From: a bacterium
GTDB taxonomy: Bacteria; Auribacterota; Auribacteria; Auribacterales; Auribacteraceae
Assembly: GCA_021161885.1 (NCBI GenBank)
Contig: JAGGZS010000335.1
Coordinates: 1-9,248 of the forward strand
Reading direction: 5' to 3'
Length of the DNA: 9,248 nucleotides
A program made the translations under genes and the position numbers. Below, piece after piece: positions 1 to 6,240 of this stretch. The notes below the pieces were generated by a model. The model did no database searches and was not told where the DNA came from. It saw only the letters and a program-made list of their open reading frames with translations. Numbering within the stretch: position 1 is the stretch's first letter; every line of letters begins with the position of its first letter.

Positions 1-1746
1 GCTTATAATATATTTAACATTTAAAAGATGCAGTAAATTCCAATCAACTCCGTTTATAAAATTTGAGACTGGAAAAAACATTTTTTGTCCGTCATTATCT
101 AAATCATCAAAACGGGACGCAGGCTTGTTTATTTCTTTCATATAACTTAAATAAGCAGATAAGATAACAGGCTCGTCCCCCCCTATCTGTTGAATACCGT
201 ATGCAGCGCTTAAATATTGCGGGAATGCCCCGCATACATCGTAAACCCTGAAAATAGTATTATCGTTAATAATACCGTTATAGAAATTATCTTTAGGCAT
301 AATGTCGCTTAACGGTACAGTTTTAACAAGAGGTATCGCCTTGCTCCCTAAATCTATGGTTGTCAAACCAATTATGAGCAGCAAAAATAAACCTTTGTTT
401 AAATAATTTTTAGCCCATAAATAAAGAATAAAACTGAACCCCAAGATATACAAAATCGCGCTTTTTAACCCGGGAATTATTGTGCCGGAAAAGAAAAACA
501 GCCCTTCATTAAAAATGATTACAATTAATCCCGCGGCAAAACCTATTCTATATAATTTGCGTATTCTGAAAAGGTATTTGTCGTCAATAATATTTTGTAA
601 CGCGTATCCCGATAAAACAGCTACAGCGAAACCGGAAAACAAAAACATTCGCGACGGGCATCTAAAATAACTGACTCCGGGCAATATTTTATATAACAAA
701 TCAAACAGCAGTCCATTAGAACCTAAAGAGAACAAAGAAGCCGCCAACAAAACAACTATAAAGAACCCGCAATGATATTTCTGCCGTTTACGGTAAGATA
801 AAAAAAGCAGAAATAACGGTATTATTCCGCAATAAACCGTCCGTTCCCAGAAAAAATTATTATATAAATTCGAACCATGCTCAGGGATATTGAAAAAATA
901 AGGAAAAAGTAAGGTTATTAAATCATTAAATCTTAATGAAAAAGAACTTGCGAATAAATAGTCTGCTCCTCCTGAGCGCTGAAAAAATTTCATCAGTTCA
1001 ATAATAGGAAACATTGATACAGCCGTCATAAGGACGAATAGAATTAAACAAATAATATAACCAAAAATAATACCCACCGCACCGGAACGCTGATAATAAA
1101 AAATCTTAAACAATAAATATAGAAAACCTATTATCATCTGATAATAAAAAATCTGCATTTGTCCTGATAGAAATATCAAAGATATACAGCCTGCCAAAAC
1201 CGCTGTCGAGCGTATCTGCCTGTACTCAATAAAATATTCTATCGATAGAAACAACCATGGGATATAAGACCATGAACATGTTTGAGTTAGATGTCCTGCG
1301 AAAATATGCGCCATAACTTTGAAATTAAGAACAAATACAATAGCGGTAAATATAGAAACAATCGACGATAACCTGCGTTTGCGGGCAAATAAATACATTC
1401 CAACCCAAGCGGAAGCTATATGCAGGGTAAACAAAATCGTAATGCAGTAATGAACAGGTATTATTAGAAAAAGCCAAAACGGCGGATAAAAAAGGGTTGA
1501 TTGCGGGTTGCCCACAAAAGGCACGCCGGAATAAATAAGCGGATTCCATAACGGCAGTTCGCCGAACTGTCTTAAGGTATTCAAAGTAAAAATTTTAAAA
1601 AAATACCACACGTGAATTATATCGGAAAAATACAGTATTCCTTCTGGATGGCTAAGCGCGCGCCAGAATAACGCGCACGAGAAAATAACCGCTAATATAA
1701 TAACGAAAATTATTTCTAACCAGTTAAAATTCTTTTGCCGTAACAT
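1..1746 (-). CDS. YfhO-like polytopic membrane protein, 3'-truncated by the window edge
   Basis: The minus-strand frame is open from ATG at 1746 to base 1, giving 582 codons with no stop, so the C-terminus lies outside the window. I translated it by hand. It is strongly hydrophobic, with many predicted membrane helices, for example near residues 10-28, 101-121, 128-146, 183-200, 224-245, 326-343, 402-420 and 428-447. Conserved family-like stretches are LWNPLIYSGVPF near 66-77 followed by FYPPFW at 86-91, FRCPSRMFLF at 361-370, FRVYDV at 499-504 and LLNVKYII near 574-581. These fit the YfhO-like family of bacterial membrane proteins, relatives of GT-C type glycosyltransferases that are linked in some species to glycosylation of cell-wall polymers. 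The substrate here is unknown. The start is 17 bp after the radical SAM stop and has no clear Shine-Dalgarno sequence, suggesting translational coupling within the pilT operon. The family call is fairly firm; the biochemical role is not. Confidence 0.82.
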   Translation of the reverse strand, partial: MLRQKNFNWLEIIFVIILAVIFSCALFWRALSHPEGILYFSDIIHVWYFFKIFTLNTLRQFGELPLWNPLIYSGVPFVGNPQSTLFYPPFWLFLIIPVHYCITILFTLHIASAWVGMYLFARKRRLSSIVSIFTAIVFVLNFKVMAHIFAGHLTQTCSWSYIPWLFLSIEYFIEYRQIRSTAVLAGCISLIFLSGQMQIFYYQMIIGFLYLLFKIFYYQRSGAVGIIFGYIICLILFVLMTAVSMFPIIELMKFFQRSGGADYLFASSFSLRFNDLITLLFPYFFNIPEHGSNLYNNFFWERTVYCGIIPLFLLFLSYRKRQKYHCGFFIVVLLAASLFSLGSNGLLFDLLYKILPGVSYFRCPSRMFLFSGFAVAVLSGYALQNIIDDKYLFRIRKLYRIGFAAGLIVIIFNEGLFFFSGTIIPGLKSAILYILGFSFILYLWAKNYLNKGLFLLLIIGLTTIDLGSKAIPLVKTVPLSDIMPKDNFYNGIINDNTIFRVYDVCGAFPQYLSAAYGIQQIGGDEPVILSAYLSYMKEINKPASRFDDLDNDGQKMFFPVSNFINGVDWNLLHLLNVKYIIS

Positions 1747-1763
1747 TTGGTTATGCCGATCGG

Positions 1764-3245
1764 TTAAGTTATATCAACAATATCCCATGGGAAACATAAT
1801 TTTTCATCCTGTTTGTATTCAGGCAACCGCAAAGGATTAACAAAACCGCCTTTGAGAAAAATATTTTCACCGGTTTGCGCGTCTGCCCGGCAAATCAATC
1901 CTTCAAGGTACGCCTCTTTTATGCTTGAGAAAGATAGATTCACACACGGAATTGTCCGCAGCAATTTTTTTAAAAGATTAATTTTATATTTCAGGGATTT
2001 TTTAAAGTCCATTGCTTCAAGCTGAAACGGCGTGTGCGGTTTGGGTATAAAAGGATTAACCGCCGCTTTAATAACTATTTTAAACTTAGCGCATTCTTTT
2101 ATCAGTTCGTATAAAGCAGTTATATCGTTTTCGGTTTCACCGGGCAATCCGACCATAAAATACAGTTTTATTTCCCTTATCCCTAAGGTAGCACAAATAT
2201 GTGTCTTTTCCAACAACAATTCGTTCGTGAACCGTTTGTTTATGGAAAACCGCAACCGGTCAGTTCCTGTCTCAGGAGCTAAAGTAACGGATTTCTGACC
2301 TAATTCTTTCAGGCGGCAAAGAATCTCTTTATTGATAGATTCTATACGCAGGCTTGATACGGAACTCTTTACGCCCCAATCTATTAATTGGTTTAATATC
2401 TCGTTGATATGAGGATGCGACATAACCGCCACACCCATAAGCCCGACTTTTTTGGTAATTTTTAGATTCTTTTCTATCTGCTCCAATATATGGTCTTTGG
2501 ACCTGAATCTGGGGCGGGGATATATATGGTCTGCGGCACAGAATTTACATCGCCTGCCGCATCCACGCTGAAACTCAATGACAAATTTATCGGAAAAATC
2601 GGTATTTTTTGTGATCACAAATGATTGCGACGGGTATTTGTCAAGATCGGCAACCACCTGTCTTTTTATCCTACTTTTTTCTCCGTGTACCGAAGGACAG
2701 TAGACCCCGTCAACCGCAGCGATTTTTTCTATTACGTCATCACCTGACCTTGTTTTACGTTCTATATAATTATCTATGATTTTATTTATAACCTCTTCCC
2801 CGTCGCCGATAACAAAAACGTCGGCTAACCTTGATAACGGAGCGGGGTTTATGGTAATCGCTATACCGCCTATGATGATTAACGGGTCAGACGAAGCCCG
2901 CTGCACGCGATACAAATTAATGCCCGCTTTTTTTAGCATTTTTACAATATTGAAATAATCAAGTTCATAAGATACGCTCAAAGCGATAATATCGAAATTG
3001 CCGATCGGCTTTTTTGTCATCAATCCTAAAACAGGCTGATTATCTTCAACAACCGCCCTGTCGCAGAATACGCTCGGATGAGTGTTAATATGAAAATACA
3101 TGGACTGGAACCCTAAACTGCTCATAGCTACATAATACGAGTTCGGATAACATAAAACCATAGACAAAGGTTTGTTCATTAGCGGAACGAAACCTTTTTC
3201 GACGGAAAGCTGCCGGTCTGCCCAAGAAAATTTCTTTTTTGCCAT
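1764..3245 (-). CDS. Radical SAM protein with N-terminal B12-binding-like domain (TIGR03960-like)
   Basis: This is a 493-residue protein. Residues about 25-160 form a Rossmann-like, B12-binding-type region (YPNSYYVAMSSLG at 33-45, IIIGGIAITINPAP at 123-136, IGDGEE at 146-151) without the DxHxxG cobalamin ligand motif. The radical SAM core follows, with the 4Fe-4S cluster motif CGRRCKFC (C229, C233, C236). Further family-like stretches are TLAPETGTDRLR (321-332), MVGLPGET (364-371) and NPFIPKPHTPFQ (397-408). The protein ends shortly after a FPWDIVD segment (485-491). These motifs resemble the TIGR03960 radical SAM group, which as I recall is often fused to or followed by a DUF2344 domain. No such domain is present here and the next gene is unrelated. 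The reaction is unknown; tRNA or other macromolecule modification would be speculation. The start is 18 bp downstream of the pilT stop and has no strong ribosome binding site, so coupling to pilT is likely. Confidence 0.9.
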   Translation of the reverse strand: MAKKKFSWADRQLSVEKGFVPLMNKPLSMVLCYPNSYYVAMSSLGFQSMYFHINTHPSVFCDRAVVEDNQPVLGLMTKKPIGNFDIIALSVSYELDYFNIVKMLKKAGINLYRVQRASSDPLIIIGGIAITINPAPLSRLADVFVIGDGEEVINKIIDNYIERKTRSGDDVIEKIAAVDGVYCPSVHGEKSRIKRQVVADLDKYPSQSFVITKNTDFSDKFVIEFQRGCGRRCKFCAADHIYPRPRFRSKDHILEQIEKNLKITKKVGLMGVAVMSHPHINEILNQLIDWGVKSSVSSLRIESINKEILCRLKELGQKSVTLAPETGTDRLRFSINKRFTNELLLEKTHICATLGIREIKLYFMVGLPGETENDITALYELIKECAKFKIVIKAAVNPFIPKPHTPFQLEAMDFKKSLKYKINLLKKLLRTIPCVNLSFSSIKEAYLEGLICRADAQTGENIFLKGGFVNPLRLPEYKQDEKLCFPWDIVDIT

Positions 3246-3263
3246 TAGTTAAAAAATCCCGGA

Positions 3264-4361
3264 TTACCCGAGGATACGGCTTGAATCGTCAAGTATAATA
3301 CCTTTAAGATTCATTTTAAGCGCCTCAGGGTTAGGTGAAACTTTAAATGCTTGTTCTTGTGTTATCAGTTTAGCGTTAACCAGTTTAACTAGCGACTGGT
3401 TGAATGTCTGCATACCGATATCCGAGCTGGTTTCTATAGCGTCTTTAAGTTTGGGTAAATCATTTTTACGGATAAGTTTGCGGACACTGGGCGAACCAAG
3501 CATTATTTCAACAGCGGGAATCATCCCCACACCGCTCGCGCGTGGAATAAGCCGTTGGCATACGACAGCCTCAATCGTTGAGGCAAGCTGAATACGCACG
3601 TTATCGCGTTCTTCAACCGGAAAAAATTCCATTATACGCCCAACAGACTGCCGGGCTGTATCTATATGGAGTGTCGTCATAACCAGATGGCCGGTTTCCG
3701 CAGCAGCGACCGCCGCGTTGAAACTGCTGCAGTCCCGCATCTCCCCTATCATAATAATATCCGGGTCTTGACGCAAGACATGTTTTAAAGCTATTTGAAA
3801 ACTTTCCGTATCTATACCCACTTCACGCTGGTTGATTATGGATTGTTTATCTTTATGCACATATTCTATCGGGTCTTCTATGGTTACTATGTGCCTGCTC
3901 ATATTTTCATTGATATAACCGAGCATAGCCGCTTGAGTTGTTGATTTCCCGTTACCTGTGGCGCCGCTTATAATTACTATGCCGCTTCTGGTTTTCGCTA
4001 TATCTTTTATCTGGGGCGGTAACCCTAATTCATCAAAAGAGGGTATGCGGTTTTTTACATACCTGATAGCGAACGATATTTTTCCGCGCTGATAAAACAC
4101 GTTTGTCCTGAACCTGCCTGAATTCTCAAGGGCAAATGCGAAATCCGCTTCTTTATCGCGAAAAAAATGATCTCTCTGCTGTTCGTTCATTACCTCGTCA
4201 AGCAGTCCTAACATAGTTTGTTTATCTATGGGAGGCATATCGGTTTCAACAAGCGCGCCTTGAATTCTGTATATGGGAGGTCTGTCAACTTTAAGGTGCA
4301 AATCCGATGCTTCGTGCCTAACCATTTCCGTTAGAAGTATTTTCATTAAAGATTCACCCAT
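3264..4361 (-). CDS. pilT: Type IV pilus retraction ATPase, PilT family
   Basis: This is a 365-residue protein of normal PilT length, expected to act as a cytoplasmic hexameric ATPase at the base of type IV pili and drive retraction and twitching. An N-terminal PAS-like domain begins with ASDLHLKV (18-25). The Walker A motif is GATGNGKSTT (133-142, K139). The Asp box is TIEDPIEY (160-167). The Walker B region is DPDIIMIGEMRD (199-210, E207). The His box is GHLVMTTLHIDTA (224-236, H232). The C-terminal region carries VRKLIRKNDLPKL (293-305) and GMQTFNQSL (316-324), which correspond to the retraction-specific AIRNLIRE and GMQT.DQSL regions. The start at 4361 is supported by AAGGAG at 4372-4377, with a rather long 10-nt spacing. 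An in-frame ATG at 4346 is the alternative, preceded by GGGTGA. The gene heads an operon with the radical SAM and YfhO-like genes. PilU or another PilT paralogue cannot be excluded from sequence alone. No other pilus gene is in the window. Confidence 0.93.
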   Translation of the reverse strand: MGESLMKILLTEMVRHEASDLHLKVDRPPIYRIQGALVETDMPPIDKQTMLGLLDEVMNEQQRDHFFRDKEADFAFALENSGRFRTNVFYQRGKISFAIRYVKNRIPSFDELGLPPQIKDIAKTRSGIVIISGATGNGKSTTQAAMLGYINENMSRHIVTIEDPIEYVHKDKQSIINQREVGIDTESFQIALKHVLRQDPDIIMIGEMRDCSSFNAAVAAAETGHLVMTTLHIDTARQSVGRIMEFFPVEERDNVRIQLASTIEAVVCQRLIPRASGVGMIPAVEIMLGSPSVRKLIRKNDLPKLKDAIETSSDIGMQTFNQSLVKLVNAKLITQEQAFKVSPNPEALKMNLKGIILDDSSRILG

Positions 4362-4504
4362 TTTGAGAAAACTCCTTATATTATCTTTTTTTAATTTTTT
4401 TCAAGAAAAAATATGTTTTTATTCTTATTTATTAATTTCGGATTTATAGACAGAATTTATTAGTTTTTTTCGTATTGCGGGGTATATACTGTTGCGGTGG
4501 CGAA

Positions 4505-4542
4505 TTGAAACAGATGGTTCTGCTCTTTCTGTGCCGTTTCAA
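4505..4542 (-). repeat. Inverted repeat / possible hairpin in the pilT leader
   Basis: The arms TTGAAAC (4505-4511) and GTTTCAA (4536-4542) are perfect 7-bp inverted copies separated by 24 nt. On the minus strand, AGA and TCT inside the loop could extend the stem past a 5-nt bulge. No T-run follows on either strand, so it does not look like a rho-independent terminator. It could be a leader RNA stem or a protein-binding dyad. I do not recognise a known riboswitch consensus. Confidence 0.4.
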
Positions 4543-4566
4543 CAATAATCGTTTAATTTGGGTGAA

Positions 4567-4594
4567 AATATAAAAAATTTTAGATATTGGACAA
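4567..4594 (-). promoter_or_regulatory. Candidate sigma70-type promoter for the pilT operon
   Basis: On the minus strand, TTGTCC (4589-4594) matches the -35 consensus at 4 of 6 bases and TATATT (4567-4572) matches the -10 consensus at 5 of 6, with a 16-bp spacer. It is correctly oriented and about 200 bp upstream of pilT. The surrounding AT-richness makes chance matches likely, so the call is tentative. Confidence 0.3.
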
Positions 4595-4617
4595 CAGCCT
4601 TGTAAATTTATAATTGT

Positions 4618-5418
4618 TTATTCGGCTTTTTCATGATCAAACATTCTGCCGCCTATTACAGAGGCTCCGCCGTCCACGAAAATTGTCTGTCCTGTAATTT
4701 TTTTAGAAAATTCTCCGAGCAAAAAAGCGCATAGGTTGGCTATTTCTCCTTTATCTGTTTTCGGATCCCATGGGATAGGGCATATCTGCGCCCATTGAGC
4801 GCATAGCTGGGAAAACCCGGGTATATGGCTTGCCGCTTGAGTAAAAACAGGTCCTGCAGATACGGCGTTTACTCGTATCTGGTTTTTTCCGTAATTCCTG
4901 GCAAGCGCCCTTACAAGTGCTTCAAGCGCGGATTTGTTAATCCCCATCCAGTTATAAAAACCGTACGCGTGCCGGCTGTCGAAAGTTAATGTAACTATTG
5001 AACCGCCGTCAGCCATATTCGGCTGAGCGTAACTCGCTGCAGTGGCAAGCGATAAACAACTTATATGAAACGATTTTTTTATGTCCTCTACTACATCGCA
5101 TCGAAAAACATCACCAAGGCAAGTCATAGGGTTAGCGTAGGCGATTGAGTGCACAAGCCCGTTTATTTGCCCTATTTTATCAAATAGATTTTTTACTTCA
5201 TTTTTATCCGTTACATCGCAGAATTCAATATTGACCGAGTTCTTTTGCGTATCCGATAAATTTTCGGATCTATCGAAAAAGTACTGTTTAAGTTTTTCGT
5301 TTTGCACTGTATAAACCACTTCAGCGCCAAACGATTTTATCTTTTCGCCTATTGCATATGCTATGGAGTTGGCATCAAGAAGTCCCATAACAAGATATTT
5401 TTTGTCTTTATTTATCAT
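4618..5418 (-). CDS. fabI: Enoyl-[acyl-carrier-protein] reductase (NADH), InhA-like FabI
   Basis: This 266-residue short-chain dehydrogenase-type enoyl-ACP reductase would catalyse the last, NAD(P)H-dependent reduction of fatty acid elongation in the cytoplasm. The cofactor region is MGLLDANSIAYAI (11-23); further nucleotide-contact stretches are FCDVTD (66-71) and VHSIAYA (89-95). The catalytic segment has F146, Y155 and K162 (TFDSRHAYGFYNWMGINK), that is F-x8-Y-x6-K. This is the spacing and residue choice of mycobacterial InhA (F149, Y158, K165) and not of E. coli FabI (Y146, Y156, K163). The stretches SAGPVFTQAAS (187-197) and CPIPWDPKT (213-221), and the FVDGGAS end (247-253), also follow the InhA pattern. 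The start at 5418 is supported by GAGGTGA just upstream (5423-5429). A terminator-like hairpin separates it from the phosphatase gene. Enoyl-ACP reductase function is a confident call; substrate chain length is not predictable from this. Confidence 0.92.
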   Translation of the reverse strand: MINKDKKYLVMGLLDANSIAYAIGEKIKSFGAEVVYTVQNEKLKQYFFDRSENLSDTQKNSVNIEFCDVTDKNEVKNLFDKIGQINGLVHSIAYANPMTCLGDVFRCDVVEDIKKSFHISCLSLATAASYAQPNMADGGSIVTLTFDSRHAYGFYNWMGINKSALEALVRALARNYGKNQIRVNAVSAGPVFTQAASHIPGFSQLCAQWAQICPIPWDPKTDKGEIANLCAFLLGEFSKKITGQTIFVDGGASVIGGRMFDHEKAE

Positions 5419-5441
5419 ACGTTCACCTCATTTAAATAAAT

Positions 5442-5468
5442 AAAAAAATTCTATGGAATTTACCATAG
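5442..5468 (-). terminator. Small rho-independent terminator-like hairpin between mtnX-like gene and fabI
   Basis: Read on the minus strand, CTATGG and CCATAG (5463-5468 and 5451-5456) form a 6-bp stem around a 6-nt loop, followed by AA and a run of seven T (5442-5448). It starts directly after the phosphatase stop codon at 5469. The stem is short and only half GC, so termination is probably partial. The fabI Shine-Dalgarno sequence lies just beyond it. Confidence 0.5.
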
Positions 5469-6146
5469 TTAATTGGCAGACAATAAATTGCAGAGATATG
5501 TCTTTATATCACGAAAATTTATCCAAGGGATAAAAGGAATCTGGTTTCTCATGCAGTATCTGGCAAGACTGTCTTTGGCAAAAACTATATCGCATTGTGT
5601 GATTGGACATCGGTCGGTTGTGCCGTCGCCGATATATATTATATGTGTATAACTGTTTTTGCGCGCCTGTGTTATATGTTCAAGTTTGCAGTGCCCGCAC
5701 TTATTGCATCCGTTATTATTGTCTATATAAATAATTTCAGCTTTGTTGTTTTTAAATAAGATATTATTGGCATAATATTTAACGCCGTTAATATTGAATT
5801 TTGAGAAAATAAGTTTGATGAATGATTCGAATCCGCCGCTCAAAATTGTAATCTCTATTTTATTCAATGCGCAGAAATTAAGAAAATCTTTAAAATAATC
5901 CGTTATACTGATTGTATCAAGAAGAATTTTCTCCACCGCTTCCTGCGATCCCCTGAAAGTATTGAATTCTTCCACAAGAGAAATTCTTGAACCGATTTCG
6001 CCGTTTTTTACACGCATTTCGATATCACGCCAGTTTTTATCGGCGAATGTATCGAGAATTTTAACAAGTGTATCTGTAGCGGTAATTGTCCCGTCGAAAT
6101 CGCAGAAGATTATCGGCTTAATTTTTTTATCCGCGCAATTATCCAT
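5469..6146 (-). CDS. HAD-superfamily phosphatase, MtnX-like (subfamily IB)
   Basis: This is a 225-residue protein. HAD motif I is FCDFDGT (14-20, nucleophile D16 and acid D18), motif II is ILSGG with S103, and motif IV is IGDGTTD (172-178, D174 and D178). A cysteine cluster C147-x2-C150-x2-C153 (GCNKCGHCK) lies in the position of the Cys-rich segment seen in Bacillus MtnX, and the downstream pattern (CDIVFAKDSLARYC, 185-198) also follows MtnX. MtnX dephosphorylates 2-hydroxy-3-keto-5-methylthiopentenyl-1-phosphate in methionine salvage. No other salvage gene is present here, so the substrate may differ; phosphoserine-phosphatase-type activity is an alternative. The Shine-Dalgarno sequence is weak (AGG about 12 nt upstream). 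The gene sits immediately downstream of a strong terminator hairpin, with only about 26 bp between hairpin and start codon. The family call is confident, the substrate is not. Confidence 0.82.
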   Translation of the reverse strand: MDNCADKKIKPIIFCDFDGTITATDTLVKILDTFADKNWRDIEMRVKNGEIGSRISLVEEFNTFRGSQEAVEKILLDTISITDYFKDFLNFCALNKIEITILSGGFESFIKLIFSKFNINGVKYYANNILFKNNKAEIIYIDNNNGCNKCGHCKLEHITQARKNSYTHIIYIGDGTTDRCPITQCDIVFAKDSLARYCMRNQIPFIPWINFRDIKTYLCNLLSAN

Positions 6147-6166
6147 CGTATTAAATGACCTTTTAT

Positions 6167-6221
6167 AAAAAATCAGGCAGGGAAATAAATATTTATTAAG
6201 ACAAAATATTTCCCTGCCTGA
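6167..6221 (-). terminator. Strong rho-independent terminator after the DUF4954 gene
   Basis: A perfect 15-bp stem pairs 6173-6187 with 6207-6221 (core CAGGCAGGGAAATA), with a 19-nt AT-rich loop. On the minus strand the descending arm runs directly into a run of six T (6167-6172), the layout of an intrinsic terminator for the gene ending at 6241. The plus-strand side lacks a T-run, so it is probably unidirectional. Confidence 0.85.
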
Positions 6222-6240
6222 AAATATAACACCGCTATAA

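Larger units (their letters stand above)
4362..4617 (-). other. 256-bp intergenic leader upstream of pilT
   Basis: No gene is supported here. The stretch next to pilT (4381-4470) is very AT-rich, about 12 G/C in 90 by my count. It is followed by a 75-bp island (4471-4545) with about 35 G/C in 75 that contains the inverted repeat TTGAAAC/GTTTCAA. A candidate promoter lies further upstream at 4567-4594. If that promoter is used, the island would form part of a roughly 200-nt 5' leader of pilT. I see no convincing terminator after the fabI stop at 4618. Confidence 0.55.

Noticed and set aside
482..670. A 62-codon plus-strand ORF opposite the YfhO-like gene.
   Set aside because: It is antisense to a continuous coding frame with family motifs, and its composition does not look like a real protein.
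1325..1549. A 74-codon minus-strand ORF.
   Set aside because: It is an out-of-frame shadow of the long YfhO-like reading frame on the same strand, which is open without interruption through this stretch.
1813..2298. Two plus-strand ORFs opposite the radical SAM gene.
   Set aside because: They are antisense shadows of a well-supported gene and have no recognisable domain.
4379..4404. Minus-strand TTGAAA and TAATAT boxes just before pilT as a promoter.
   Set aside because: The spacer is only 15 bp and the start site would fall in or past the ribosome binding site, so it would not give a normal mRNA leader.
4503..4545. ATTGAAAC and GTTTCAA ends reminiscent of CRISPR repeat termini, about 24 nt apart.
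   Set aside because: The two copies are in inverted order, occur once only, and there is no second repeat unit, spacer series or cas gene. It is better read as a simple inverted repeat in the pilT leader.
4514..4573. A 19-codon plus-strand ORF in the pilT leader with a hydrophobic start.
   Set aside because: It is very short, lacks a convincing ribosome binding site, and overlaps the inverted repeat; no support for translation.
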